DNA of 64,000 nucleotides from Rhizophlyctis rosea (taxonomy: Eukaryota; Chytridiomycota; Chytridiomycetes; Rhizophlyctidales; Rhizophlyctidaceae), in NCBI GenBank assembly GCA_027596075.1, contig JADGJC010000179.1, positions 1-64,000 on the forward strand, in the 5' to 3' direction. How positions within the stretch are numbered: position 1 is the stretch's first letter; each line of letters begins with the position of its first letter. Below, piece by piece: positions 47,115 through 59,476 of the stretch. The notes under the pieces were generated by a model. The model saw only the letters and a list, made by a program, of their open reading frames with translations, was not told where the DNA came from and made no database searches. Position numbers and translations under genes: made by a program.

Positions 47115-48357
47115 TCACTGGGTGTCAACAAACTTTGTGATTTCTGTAGTGATAGCAAAACCGCCGTTAGTCAAAGTTCCTGCCCAACAAACAAACGATA
47201 ACGCAATACTCACTATCAATAACCCCCATATAAGCCCCATACGCCGGCGAATCCTGATACTGATCCAAAAAGCTCTCCCCCAAATCACAGCTCTTCCCAA
47301 TCCTTGGATCCAACGGAATAGCACCCAAAAATGGCACCCCAACATCATCGCACATCTTCTTCGCCCCGCCCGTCGTAGGCGCAAAGATGACACTCTCCTT
47401 CGTACACTTTGGACAGACGAAGCCCGACATATTTTCCACGACGCCGATGATGGGGATGCCGACTTTTTTGCAGAAGTTGAGTTCTTTGCGGACGTCTTGG
47501 AGGGAGACTTCTTGGGGCGTTGTTATTACTACTGCGCCGGTGATTTGGGTTTCTTTTAGGTATTGGACTACGGAGAGGTGTTCGTCGGATGTTCCTGGGG
47601 GTGTGTCGACGAGGAGGTAGTCTAGGTCTCCCCAGTCTACGTCTTTGAGGAATTGTTTGATCATGCCTGGTGAAGAATGCAAATGGGAAATTAAAATCAA
47701 TGCTTCTAGAGTCGACATCCAGCCCCAGAAAGGAAAGCCAAGAGAAACACACCATTCTTCTTAGCCCCTCTCCAAATGACCGCATCATCCTGATTCTGCA
47801 ACATAAACCCAACCGACATGACCGCCAAATTGTCGTTGACATACACCGGGGCCCACCCGGTGCTGCTCTGACGAATTTGCTCTTCCTCCAAGCCCGTCAT
47901 TTTGGGAAGAGAAGGTCCACAGATATCTACGTCCATGATTCCAACTTGAACGTTTTCGTCGAAGGAGAGAGCGAAGGCAAGGTTGGTCGTGAAAGTGCTT
48001 TTGCCGACACCGCCCTTGCCAGAGAGAACGAGGATTTTGTGTTTGACGTTGGAAAGACGGGATGTTATGATGGGTATTGCTGTGTGGAAAGACTGCGTGA
48101 ATTTCGAGCTTGAGTAAAGACTCGCGGTCATACGTCCATACCTGGGTCAGGCCCCTTTGGTCCAGAAGCACAAACAGCCTGATTCGGACATCCTGCACAA
48201 GAGTCGGCTACAGAGTGGTGAGGACTTGCGTTAGTTTACGAAGAATAAGGAATGTGCTGAGGCGAGTTGATGTTTGTTTACCTTTCCCAGCCTGCTCGCT
48301 CTCAGTCCCTGGGCAGTGCTCAGGGGCATTAGCGGGAACGTCCTCCGCGGCGGGCAT
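47115..48357 (-). CDS. NBP35: Cytosolic Fe-S cluster assembly scaffold NBP35
   Basis: Starts at ATG 48357 ([17 protein letters not shown]). The N-terminal ferredoxin-like cluster site is complete: C in EHCPG, then [10 protein letters not shown], the CX13CX2CX5C spacing of Nbp35/NUBP1. The P-loop NTPase follows with the deviant Walker A KGGVGKST, then [55 protein letters not shown] and [16 protein letters not shown] with the C-terminal CPxC pair that holds the bridging 4Fe-4S cluster between subunits. The gene has several short introns and ends VDTQ. With Cfd1 it forms the scaffold on which cytosolic and nuclear 4Fe-4S clusters are built. Its pathway partner NAR1 is encoded 2.7 kb away at 51028. 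Confidence 0.96.
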
Positions 48358-49205
48358 AGTATTTGCGAGATGTACGGATATGGAAATTGGTCCAGACAAA
48401 GTTATTTGCTGTATCCACAGCTTCAAAGCAGGGCTGCTAAGAGTTTGTTATAAAATGTGGTGGTGGCAGTCGTAAATGGAGGGTTGAAAAGTAGGAGGAA
48501 GTTGACCTCAAATTTTAGGAGGGATTCGAAATGCAGGCCTTTGAAATGCCACATGATAACCCAAATGCGCCACGGGGGGGAAACATTACGAGGTGTTCGT
48601 GTAAGCAAGCTATTTTTGGCCCCAAGGGTCTTTCCAAGGGGTTTTCCTAACCGATATTTCCAGGAAGCCAGCCTTTTATCCTAATGCATGCTCAAGCATA
48701 TATCAGCCGTTCTCACTTTAAACTGTATCGATGCAACAATTATACTACACATGGAGGAATCGACCAAAAATCTCACATTCTGAGATCTGCCAATTCATAT
48801 CGGCCTGATGGGGAGTATGGCAGAAGTCGCCACCGATCATTGAATGCCAGAAACAACTATGACACATTCCAAAGGGATCGTAGGGGGTGAAGCTCCGATC
48901 TAGCACCCGAAAAAGGCCATGATCAATCCATCCTTAGATCCCGAAATCACGGAAAGTGGGGACAGATTCAATATGCCGCCATCCAGCAGGTCCAAAACTG
49001 GCCTCCCAATGTGATGATGACGATCCGAACCAGTCATGAATTTTCTATCAATGGGGGGTAACCGCAGGGCCTCTTGACCAGCAAGAGGTTCACAAACTTT
49101 GACCATTTCACCTTTTTATCATACGCAACTGCTTCCTTTTGTATTGAATCGCACTTTCCACTGCCCCTTCCACCAACCTCAATACCAACACACTCATCAG
49201 CTCCC
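48358..49205. other. Divergent intergenic region, NBP35 and seven-helix protein gene
   Basis: It should contain two promoters. No coding or RNA feature is supported. Confidence 0.4.
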
Positions 49206-50470
49206 ATGGCTCCATCCATCCTCTTTGCAGGTGTACAAACATCCCTACAATCAAGCGTCAATGACCTCCTCCTATCCTTCCACATCCCCGGCTCATACGC
49301 AGCACCCGCCTCCGCACAATTCTCCGCCGGATTCGTAAACGCCCTCGAACCCGCCATCGAACTTCAATTCGCCAACCTTTTCGTCCATGCCATGATCATC
49401 ATTCTCGCTCTTGGTGGCTTGATAATGTGGTTGCTAGCTACGATCCGCATCCAAAATATACGAACGGTATCAATGATCCTTGGGAGCTTGTCATTGCTTA
49501 TTGTGGAGTGCCTGATGTCGGCATTTATCTTTGGGACGATAACGAACGTTCGATCGGGATTTGAAGCACTCTTAGTATTTTCTATCGCGGTCCCAACATT
49601 CTTGTGCATTAGTACAGTAGCGAGATCGCTCACCATCGTTACCCATCCGAAGAAGAAGATGGTGCTTTGGGGATTGATTGGTCTCTTGACGGTGTTGATC
49701 ATCATTTTTATTGTAATGGCGGAACGGTCTGTCGAATTTTCCAACTACAACATGTAAGTTACTGAGGCGTTGGACAGTCATGGCTTGTTTGGTTCAGTAT
49801 CCAGAGGTTAACATGTTTTATTTAGACCCCCGTGGGTGCGATACATCAGTGTTGTGCTGCCCGTCATTCACATCACCTTCGCGTTTGGAATCTTTGGTCT
49901 GACGTTGCTGAAGCATGTGCATAAAATGGCAGGAATCAGTAACATCGGATCAAGAACCACAAGGATGGTAAGAGACAGCATCCGTGTTGGTGTTCGATTA
50001 TCTCACACAATCATCTGATTCATGAATTCTTACAATTATTGGACAGCTGGCGATAGCGAGCAACGTTTGCGCAATACTGACGACATTGATGTGGATTGGA
50101 TACATGGTTATCCAAATCATTTCGGTACGGTCAAATGCAATTGTTGAAATATAAAAAGCTGACAGAATCCTTACTTCACCTTTTGACACCCCTGCAGGCT
50201 ACAAATACTACCCACTTCGTGTACGCAAACCTCTTCATTTCTATGATACCCCTCATCGAATTTATCAACGACAATTCAATCTCTATCATTCGAGTGTTCT
50301 TCCCAAGCTGGGTGGCCCCAGTCACGAGGATTACTGGAGCCCAGTCAATCTTTGCGGAGACCGGACCGACTGGTGCGGAGAGCGTTGTCCCGAGGACTGC
50401 AGATAGTATGATACTACATAAAAGCGTGGATGCAGATTTGCACGTAAACAAGTCGAGTAATGCTGTATAG
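49206..50470 (+). CDS. Orphan seven-transmembrane protein
   Basis: Four exons give about 300 residues with seven hydrophobic helices: FVHAMIIILALGGLIMWLLA; VSMILGSLSLLIVECLMSAF; ALLVFSIAVPTFLCISTVAR; MVLWGLIGLLTVLIIIFIVM (exon 1); YISVVLPVIHITFAFGIFGL (exon 2); LAIASNVCAILTTLMWIGYM (exon 3); FVYANLFISMIPLIEFINDN (exon 4). The N-terminal 60 residues are polar without a clear signal peptide; the C-tail is short and Ser/Thr-rich. The start at 49206 follows a pyrimidine-rich leader. A seven-helix layout suggests a receptor-like or sensory membrane protein, but I see no DRY, NPxxY or retinal-lysine motif and cannot place it in a known GPCR class. Intron positions near 49757, 49968 and 50125 support a real gene. 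Confidence 0.65.
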
Positions 50471-51027
50471 ATTAGCTTAGAAGAGGTGCGCTAGTAGCAT
50501 GGAAGTGCGGAGCTTATACATAGTTGATTGGTTTGTGATGCTTATGTAGTCATAATGATGTGCGCCTCTGCATCTTCATTAAACTTGTGTAGGGAGGACG
50601 GTTTGTTTACATGTATGCAATGTGACATTTGTGTGAGATGCTGCTGGCAAGCGTTAAGACTGAGTCGACCTACTGTGCTAGCGCCCCCATATATCCATGA
50701 CGGCTTCTATCGTTTAACTTCGTTTCCGTTGTAGTTGTAGGGAGAAACCAGGAATCCTTCAGAATCAGGGTCCATTGCAAGTTTGCAGAAGTTTGTGCCA
50801 CCAAAGGTACCCACGCCGCCACCATTGCTGCGCCACATCATGATTTCAAACTGGGGGACTGGGATTGCAACTTTTGCCATTTCAATTCCGCAGCTGCTCA
50901 AGTCACAAGTGGCTATTGTTATCCTCCTTCCTCTCTCTCCATCCTTTCCCACGGACAGGCAGCCGCTAGTCTCTAGCGTTACCTCCCCCTCACCACTACT
51001 CTTTTCGCATAGTCGAGCAACGTGCAA
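50471..51027. other. Intergenic region upstream of NAR1
   Basis: It contains the 3' flank of the seven-helix gene and the promoter of NAR1. A purely pyrimidine-rich leader (50900-51000) precedes the NAR1 start. Confidence 0.4.
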
Positions 51028-52895
51028 ATGGCTTTCTCGGGAGCGGTCATGCTGGGCGGAGACGCTTTGGACGACTTTATCACTCCCGGCGTCGCATGCA
51101 TAAAGCCTGTGGAAAGCGGCGTGACAGGAAGTTCAAATGCCAACGTAAGTGTTGCATATCATGAGCAGTGCTCTTGAACGCGAACACAGTTTGCTCACTC
51201 CGTTTACCTGATGCAGAGTGAAATTCGGGTTGGAAACTCGGGGGACGTGTATGAAGTAACACACGACGGCGCGGAGCAGAAGTTGGCGAAGGCTTCTATC
51301 ACTTTAAACGACTGTCTGGCTTGCAGGTAGCTTCCCGTAGTCTTACGCCTCGCCGGCTGGGGCAAAGTGCTTATATACCTTGTTTGCAGTGGTTGCATTA
51401 CATCGGCCGAGAGTGTGTTAGTTACAATGCAAAGCCAACACGAACTGTACAAAGTTCTGGAATCAAATCGGATGGCACAGGCGGTATGTTGATCATCATT
51501 ACAGAAAGAATGATGGAGTAGTTAGTTCATTCATCTTACGGACATTGCAGGAGGGAAGAACCGCAGACTACCGAACCATAATCATATCCATATCCCCACA
51601 ATCCCGCGCCTCCTTCGCAGCAAAGTACGGCCTAACACCCCTCCAAATCCACAAACGTCTCCTCTACTTCTTCAAACAAACTATTGGCGCCCACTACGTC
51701 TTCGACACCGCATTCTCCCGCGACTTCTCACTCATTGAATCCGCCAAGGAGTTCGTCCGGCGATACCGCCAACATCAACAAAGCGGGGGCGTACTCCCAA
51801 TGCTAGCATCTGCATGTCCCGGTTGGATTTGTTACGCAGAAAAAACCCACGATCACATTATCCCCCACATCGATTCTACGAAATCACCACAACAAGTCAT
51901 GGGATCGCTAGTGAAAGATTACTTTGGCTCTCACCTAGGCCTGACACCTGACAAAATCTACCACGTGGCCGTTATGCCCTGCTACGACAAGAAGCTCGAA
52001 GCATCTCGTAAAGATTTCTACAGCGACATATATTCCACTCGGGACGTAGACTGTGTCATTACCACCGGCGAAGTAGAAAAAATGTTTGGCGAACAGGGCG
52101 TACGGCTCCTCGAAGCTCCTGAACTCGACGTCGACTCTCTCTTCACAAAAGCCGTTGTCTCACCACTCCCCGATGGCACCGACGGCGCCATGCTCGCCGG
52201 AACGGAAGGCTCCTCTTCGGGCGGATACCTTTCCTACATCTTCCGCTACGCCGCATGGGAACTCTTCGGCGTCCGTCTCACACTGGAAGACATCGAACTA
52301 GGCCGTAATGGCGTAGAACTAAGACAAGGCCGAAACAACGACTTCAAAGAAGTCATCCTCCACCATCCCACTAACGGTCCCGTCCTAAAATTCGCCGCGT
52401 CATACGGCTTCCGTAACATCCAAAACCTAGTACGGAAATACAATCCGACGAAACCAGTAGTGTCGAGTCGACGACAGAGGGGCGGGACGGCGCAGTCGGA
52501 GTATCATTTTGTGGAGGTTATGGCGTGTCCTAGTGGGTGTATTAATGGTGGGGGGCAATTGAAGCCCGAGAGTGTTGGGGGTGTTGAGGGGATGGCGAGT
52601 CGGGACCATTTGGCGAGGGTTGAGGAGGCGTATCAGTGGGTTGGGCAGAAGGGTGGGGTGCAGTTTCCGGAGGCGAATCCGGCCATTGCGACGTTGTATA
52701 GGTGAGTTGGACGAGTTTGATGGGACCGTTCAGCGTGGGTGCGGGGAAGTTGCTCGGGCTCATATTGAACCTCGCGTTTTTGTTTACAGGGACTGGCTGG
52801 GCGGCGAGGATACACTCAAAGCGCAAGAAATGCTTCATACGCAGTATCACGCGGTGGAGAAGAACAACACGAGCGGGTTGACTGTGAAGTGGTGA
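51028..52895 (+). CDS. NAR1: Cytosolic Fe-S cluster assembly factor NAR1 (iron-only hydrogenase-like)
   Basis: Start ATG 51028 ([20 protein letters not shown]). N-terminal cluster ligands: VACIKP followed by [16 protein letters not shown] after two small introns. The hydrogenase-like core has [58 protein letters not shown] and [14 protein letters not shown], the ligand set for the second cluster. The last exon reads [20 protein letters not shown] and ends TVKW. The terminal tryptophan is a hallmark of Nar1/CIAO3 and related client-recognition tails. Nar1 carries clusters from the Nbp35-Cfd1 scaffold to the Cia1-Cia2-Met18 targeting complex. About 470 residues, normal length. The H-cluster machinery of true hydrogenases is not expected here. 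Confidence 0.96.
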
Positions 52896-53139
52896 TCTAT
52901 CGGCCCTTAGCTTCTTGCTCCGTCAGTCAAGCTTGCCCCCCGAAACACACCATCTTACACCATCATCACAACCTCCATCATTACAACCTCCTTCAATATC
53001 TGCCTTGCAAACAACCCAAACAAGTAGTGTAAATGCGTAAAGTAATCCTAGATTTGTTGTACATATGTTACAGAATATGATCTTTTGTTCTGGCTTCCGA
53101 GCTAATTTACATGGTGTTCGAGGAGACTTCGAATCACGT

Positions 53140-56119
53140 TCAGACGGATATAGACGGAGGAGGGGCTTCGATAGTCAGCATGCCCTCTGATTGGAGGAGT
53201 AACATGAAATCGGTGTGACGTTGGCGGGTTTCGTGGGCTAGGAGGGCGGCCTTTTCTTTTTCTTCTGTGAGGGATTTCCTGTTGTGATGGGCAATGGGAT
53301 GTTAGTTTCGCATGGCATATGGGGCATGTGATGCATTGTTGAAGCAAATGGGGGCCATTTCTTACCTAAGATTATGCACCTCTACTCGATATTTATCGAC
53401 CTTCTGTTTCCATTGGGTGATTTTTGCGCGGTATTGTTTGGAGTGCTGGTGGTTGGGGAGTAGGGGAATTAGGGGAAGGAGAGATCAGATGTGGCATTGA
53501 TGGCAGCTGATTCCACAGAGGACAAGCAGATCAGAAATCCATACCTGTTCCAAAGTCCTCTCCAAATCCTCCATCCGTTCCAACAAACTGCCCCTCTCCC
53601 TCCTCGCATCATCCAGCCGCTGCTGCAAGGCGTACTTCTCTTTGGCCCAATTTGACTATAGACGGGATTATGGGTGATGAGAAAAAGTCTGTTCCTTGAA
53701 CCCTACGAGAAAAATATTTGCTGCTGTTTGCAAAATGGGAAAAAACTACTCACCCGATGCCTCTCCATATCATGCTGATACGCCACACGCTCCTTCTCCA
53801 GATGTTCCGTCAGTTGCGTCACTTGGCCTTGTGTTGATTGTAGAGATAGTTCGAGGGAAGAAATCTTCTGCCTTCATACAAACACATCAATCATCACGCT
53901 CCACCCGGCAATCCAACATCCCCCCAGTTCCATACCTCAACCCCATCTCAACCCCCTTCCCGGCCTCCACATCCCTACTTGCCTCCGCCAACCGACTCTC
54001 AGCATCCGCAACCCGCGCTCTCAATTCCTCCGTCTGTACAATTGCCTTCTCCCGCTCAGCTACTGCATTCTGGAGTTGGGCACTGAGGGACTCGTTGGTG
54101 GTGAAGAGAGTCTGGACTTCTTTCTTTAGCTGTGACATGTCTCGTAGAAGATCGGATTTATGGGATTCCATGGAGGAGGTTATGTCGATGTTTTCTTGTG
54201 TTAGAAGGGCGAGTTTTTTTTCTAGCTGTGTGGGATGTGAGATTTATTGGGAGTTGATTGGGTGGGAACAGGTGTGAAATGTTGCTTACAGCACACTTTT
54301 CGGCTTCGAGACGGCTGATCTTTTCCCATTCTTCTTCCCGGACTAGTTGCAACCGCTCAAGGCTTTCCTTCTCATGTGTGGAGAGTCTTTGGCGTAATTC
54401 GTGGACAGTTTCGTTGGAGGTTTTGAGAGAGCTGATGTAAAAGATTATTAGGGCAAACTGATGGTCATAGTGATAATTTGTTCTCACCAACCTTTTGACT
54501 TCATTCAGCTTCTGTTTGACGTCATTCAAGGCATTTTGTGCTTCATTGCGCTCCTTGACAGCTGTCATTTTCAGGTCGCTGGATTCTACACTGCAAAGAA
54601 AGAATTTGATATGTCAGAGCTACCGATGTTGGGAAAGCACGAACTTCATTGCATCCGAATACTGACTTGAACTTATGAATAGTCTCCTCCAATGTGTTTC
54701 GCGTTTTGTCCAGCTCTTTTGCCAACCGAGCATTTTCTTCAGTCAGTTGATCTTGTTGCCTGAGATAGACGACCATATGGTTCTCCAATGATGATAACTG
54801 TTTGACATATCAGATGATGGCACCTTCAAAGCCCCCAACATTTTGACGAGTACCTTTGCCTGAAGACCCTCCTTCTCCGCCGCGATCATCTTGGCATGAG
54901 CCACTTCGTCTGTCAGCTTACGTCTACTGTTCCGCTCCTGCTGTTCATACTCAATTCGTAGATTCTCCTTTTCTGCCCTGGAAAGATTGTTGATGATGAG
55001 TGCTCTGCGCCAGTGAAGGTCACATCTAACCACTCGCGTCCTAACCTAATCTCTTCAAGCTCAGATAACAGATTCTTCAATTTCGTTTGCAGTTCGAGAT
55101 TTTCGCGCTGTGCCGCGTGCAACCGTGTTATGTCCGACATGTTTTCTGTCAAGAAAATGATGATGGAAATGGTTCACAGAAGCCCTAATCGCACATGACC
55201 CGGGTGATGACTTCAGTGACCCAAAACGAACCTAGTGACTCTCTCACAGCATTCAACTTTGACTCATATGCTTTGATCTCCTCCTGATGTGCATGCTTGA
55301 GCTCCTCCTGCACCGTCTCGCTTTCCGTGCACTGGTTCAAGCAGAACTGTAATCAGTGGACCAGAACGCCAATAATGCACCGCACTATGGGAGAAGCAAA
55401 TACCACTCGCTCGTAATCCGCCTTCACTAACTCGTGATCCCGTCTCAACTTATAGTATGATTCTCGATACTTCTCTGTTTCCTACTAACCGATTGACATG
55501 TGAGCTTCTGTTGCAACAGTCAACAACGATTGATCTTCCAGTATCACACCTTGCTCAACAGTGCCCACTTCTTCTGTTGTTGTTTCTCTAGTTCATCTGT
55601 AATCTTCAGACGTAGAAGCTCGATATCTCTGAAAGGCACAAACAATCAGTCCATATGCACCAAATGTTTTCCTGATCAATACTTACTTGGGTTTCGGCCC
55701 GGCATTTCGTAGTTCATCCACCTCTTTGGTTTTGGTGGCTATTTGCAGTTTGTATTGGGTCTCCTGTTCTGCGCATTGGTTTTCCAAAGCAGACTGTAGC
55801 GGTCGGAAAGTCAGTGATAGTTTACATCCATTGGGCATTTGGCGACTTTTAATCAAGCTTTGTGCGCCCACCTTCTCTTTCAAGGTCACCTCGAACTCCC
55901 TACTCATACCATCAAACCGATCCTGCAGACGGTCATGGCTCACTTTGAGCTGTGATGCAAAAATTATCAGTCGTCAGTCAATTGATGTTTTGACAGGGCA
56001 ATGTTAATGACCTGGTCGAAGTTATCCTTGTAGGCTTCATTCTCGGACTTTAGGGTTTCCACCAGGTCCAATGCGATCTTCAATTTGTCCAATACTATCT
56101 CCTCATCCCCATCGTTCAT
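53140..56119 (-). CDS. CEP83: CEP83-like centriole distal-appendage coiled-coil protein
   Basis: A gene of many small exons starting at ATG 56119 (MNDGDEEIVLDKLKIALDLV). Almost the whole product is coiled coil. The segment KPKDIELLRLKITDELEKQQ, followed by a KYRESYYKLRRDHELVKADY region and EELKHAHQEEIKAYESKL, aligns with the LTPQKLELLRAQIQQELE ... [20 protein letters not shown] region of human CEP83/CCDC41, its most conserved part. The C-terminus, KSLTEEKEKAALLAHETRQR then HTDFMLLLQSEGMLTIEAPP, corresponds to the DIQRRHNEFRSL end of CEP83. CEP83 roots the distal appendages that dock the basal body to the membrane when a cilium forms, so a functional copy fits a zoospore-forming fungus. Exon borders are approximate; introns are about 60-110 nt. 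Divergent from TFB4 over 290 bp. Confidence 0.8.
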
Positions 56120-56409
56120 TGTGCAGGAGGTAGGTGATGTGAAAACGGAGAAGACCGCGTAACGGAGAGGTCGCAATTGAAGAGGCACAGGAATAAATGA
56201 ATGATGCAAGGTCTGCACAACCGCGTCTTGTTCAGGGAAAGGGCGACTTGTTGCTTATGCTATTGTGTGGCTGTCTGAGCCACACGCCACATTGACAGTG
56301 CCCTCGCTAGTGCCTTGCTGCTGCGGAATTGCGTGCTATCTTTAGACCTGCTGTACAGCAACAGCAATTCCCATCTTACAACCGACCAACGACTCTATTG
56401 ATACGCAAA

Positions 56410-57751
56410 ATGAATGTGGAAGGTAGAGAAGACCGAAACATGGAAGCACGCTCATATGTAACCTAAATCGTCGTCCTTTGTAGAGGACGTGAATCTGTTG
56501 GCGGTAATAATCGACTGCAACCCCTCTGCTTGGGCTAGAGCCGCCCAAGGTCCTGACCGACCCCTGCACTTCAACCGGGTGCTCGAACAACTGCTGGTAT
56601 TCATCAATGCCCACCTCGCGCTGCGCTTTGACAACCAATTGGCCGTGATAGCGAGTCATGTCGACGAGAGGTGGGCAGGTGACGGTGTCAAGCGCTTTGA
56701 GTTCAGGGAATAACCTTTTCCCACGCTAGTCGCTTCCTATACCCCATGGCCCCCGGTGAACCATTGCCGGAGAGTGCTGCCAAGAAGCCACCCAACGTCT
56801 ATAAGCACTTCAAGGACGTTGACGATCAGGTGGTTGCCAAGCTGAAGAAACTGGTTTCTGAAGAGGAGGGCACGAGCTCAGGTTGGTTTGGGTGTCGGCC
56901 GTCCACCAATAGCCCTGCGCGATAACTCACGACAGCCAAATATCCAGCAACAACAAAAATGGCATCTTCCGTCTCTCTGGCGCTATCATGTCTGTATATG
57001 CATCCAATCGAAGTGCAGATATGGAATGTTGACTAACACCTTGCGAACATCAATCAGACATCAACAGATTTCAAAAGAACCACGAATCCATAACAGTCCA
57101 ATCACGAGTCCTCATCCTATCAATATCTCCAGACGCACCATCTCAGTACATCCCCCTGATGAACTGTATCTTCTCAGCACAGCGCATGGTGGGGCATAAT
57201 ATTGTCTCTACACATCGTCTCAAATAGTCCCGCCAATCATAACCATATTGAACAGCAAGTCAGACTGGACGTCTGCCACTTCCCCTACATCGCCCGCAAA
57301 ACCCAACAGAAGGAGTCCGGTTCGATATTCCTAAAACAAGCCTCTCACATCACTGGAGGGATTTACCTCGAACCTCCAGAGCCTGATAATCTCATTCAGT
57401 ACCTCCTGGTGCGTGCCGCTCTCATCACAAATGGCTGTAATGGAACCGTGCTAACATTAAGGATGTTTGGCAGTACGCCTTCCTACCAGAACCAAAGATG
57501 AGAACGATGCTGAGTCTACCGTACAGTGAGCAAATCGATTATCGGTCGGCATGCTTTTGCCATAAGAGGGTTGTGGATGTTGGATTCGTGTGTTCTGTTT
57601 GTCTTTCGGGTACGTCCCATGTAATCTCAATTGTCAACCGCTACCCACTTTCCCAACGATGCCTCATGCGACAATTCTACCAGTATTCTGTTCCGTGACA
57701 CCCGAGTGTCCAACATGCAAGAGCAAATTCACTCCTGCGGTGGACAGATGA
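56410..57751 (+). CDS. TFB4: TFIIH core subunit Tfb4/p34 (GTF2H3)
   Basis: A tiny first exon (ATG 56410, MNVE) joins to EDVNLLAVIIDCNPSAW, the start of the von Willebrand A-like domain. Then QLAVIASHVDE-SRFLYP, a KMASSVSLALS-YINRFQ block, SRVLILSISPDAPSQYIPLM, NCIFSAQRM-QVRLDVCHFP, FLKQASHITGGIYLEPPEPD and LIQYLL-YAFLPEPKMR. The C-terminal C4 zinc-binding domain reads DYRSACFCHKRVVDVGFVC, SVCLS-VFCSVTPECPTCKSK. Every exon junction keeps frame and matches human GTF2H3 block by block. Tfb4 works in general transcription initiation and nucleotide excision repair, partnered with p44/Ssl1. The sequence just after the stop codon is duplicated 2.6 kb downstream. Confidence 0.95.
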
Positions 57752-57759
57752 GTCATGGC

Positions 57760-57887
57760 GGGTTGCTGTGATTGTACATATGATCTGTGTCGTTGCCATT
57801 CTTCAATAATTGAACATGGATGTAAATAGACGAATGAGCGAGTGGTAATGGCCGGGGCCATTGCACATATTTCATAACATCGGAATT
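57760..57887 (+). repeat. TFB4 3' flank, copy 1 of a dispersed duplicate
   Basis: Beginning a few bases after the TFB4 stop, the segment from GTTGCTGTGATTGTACAT to AATTTGGAG is also present at 60379-60497 in the same order and orientation. Shared blocks include GTTGCTGTGATTGTA, ATGTAAATA, CACATATTT and AATTTGG. This copy contains an extra GGCCGGGGCC block. Confidence 0.7.
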
Positions 57888-58082
57888 TGGAGGGAAGATT
57901 TCATCCTCCCATGGGCTGAACATGCCCCTCCGACTACTGTCGAAGGTACGGTCGCCTCCATCGTATGCCGATGGAGCTCATGGTGCAGTTGTTTATCGCT
58001 CTCGGCTCCACATTGCTGGGCAGTGGGATCTCAGAAGCACTAATGCTTTGCTCCAGTGATGTGTCGCATTGATTCATTGATA

Positions 58083-58151
58083 TGTCTCTGGCAGGAGTTG
58101 AACCTGCACAACAAATGCGCCGAGGCGTCTTGTTGTCTGCACAGCAGAGAC
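58083..58151 (-). other. tRNA-like remnant 1 (acceptor stem and T arm)
   Basis: On the minus strand GTCTCTG pairs perfectly with CAGAGAC, followed by discriminator A, and a T arm GCAGG-TTCAACT-CCTGC with an intact B-box lies at the correct place. The D and anticodon arms are not normal: they are replaced by one imperfect hairpin (ACAACAA ... TTGTTGT with an inner CGCC/GGCG), giving 69 nt and no variable loop. Confidence 0.45.
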
Positions 58152-59130
58152 CAAAAAAAGGAGGAAGTGACGTCCCGCAAACAGGTGACGGAGGACCACC
58201 GCATCAAAGAGCATTGCGGCCAAACTTGTGTCCTCTTAAATGCTCTCCCGGAAACGAAGAGAGACTTGAGTAGTCGGCCAGAAGATCAAAGGCCTCATAG
58301 CAATCGAGCGACAAAACGTGCTATCATCTCTCATTGACCAATCCACGAAGCTTCGGCTGGCTCCAGACGGACCCCAACCAAGGTATACAAAGACATGCGG
58401 AGCTTTTCGCGTTAGAACCTAGTGGTTCAATCGCGGGGCAGATGCAACTGTATTTGTCGTCGAAGCAGTGTTGCGCGAAGTCACCAACCAAGACTCCTCA
58501 AGACTCGGACTAGCCTTGAGGAAATGTGCATTGCGGCAACCACTTGACTCGGGCTAACCAGGTTGAAGCGCAATGCGGAAGGTTGGAGGACTAGGCGATC
58601 TAGACTGGTAGGTTAGAAGACGTGACATCCCTCGACTTTTGCTGAGCTGTTCTCCCTCCACAAACTCCACTGTGCATTATGTCAAGCAAGCTCCCGGGTG
58701 TTTGTTGGGAGTAGCCGACACGTTCGGGTGATTCTGTTGTTGGTGGTGGGACGCCAGCGGAGGGGTTGGTTGCGGGAAGGAATGGATGACGGGTGCCGAG
58801 GAGGTTGGAGGGATTGGGTTGACGCAGAGCGGGGTCCGAGAAACGTAGGAGGTTTACGGGGAGGGAGTTCGGGGATGGGGAGTAGAAATTCCGCATGGAA
58901 AAGACACTGGATTAGGGAAAGCGGAGTTAGTCATACACGTAGAGATGGCAAATTGAGGGTTGCGTGTGATTAGTTACCTTGCGGGTCCCCGAGACGTGCC
59001 AGATGAAGCCTTCAAATCACCGACTCTCCACCACTATGCGAAATGAGGTCTTGGTCGAGGCAAGCCCAAACTCAGATAACCGCTTGCATTCAATTAACGC
59101 GGAAGTCAACCTCTCCGAACGGCAAAGTGA

Positions 59131-59476
59131 GACAGTCCGGTAATATCGTCAGATCAGTCCCATGCTAAGGCTACGGTACCACGAGGGTACACTAGTGTAG
59201 CTATTCTCCTCACAATGGAGGGTGTGCACTCTTGCCGCTCTTCAAAGCTGCTTCCCTTCTCATTTCGTGGTGGAGGTGTCTTGGTGTTTGTGAAGGAAAA
59301 AGAACCGAACTACAGAACTGGTGGGAGCTGCTCCCTACTCTTGGTACTGGGCGCAGAAGTACTCAGACTGCCAGGATGCAAGGCAACGCCGACAAGAGCC
59401 CCTCTGCTCACGCATGGGACGCCCTTTTGACAACAAGGTGGGGCAGTCCGGTAAAGCATCAAATCAGCCCCGTGCC
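59131..59476. repeat. Direct repeat pair around CAGTCCGGTAA
   Basis: Two similar stretches of about 35 bp lie 311 bases apart in the same orientation: CAGTCCGGTAATATCGTCAG (from 59132) and CAGTCCGGTAAAGCATCAAA (from 59444), each continuing ATCAGYCCCRTGC. They appear to be decayed copies of one element. Confidence 0.5.

Noticed and set aside
58083..58151. Functional tRNA-Gln (a possible TTG anticodon)
   Set aside because: The acceptor and T arm fit, but the D arm cannot pair and the anticodon and T stems would have to share bases.
58600..58896. 98-codon Pro/Ser-rich minus-strand frame as a gene
   Set aside because: It has no family resemblance and lies in the repeat-derived region; composition follows the local base bias.
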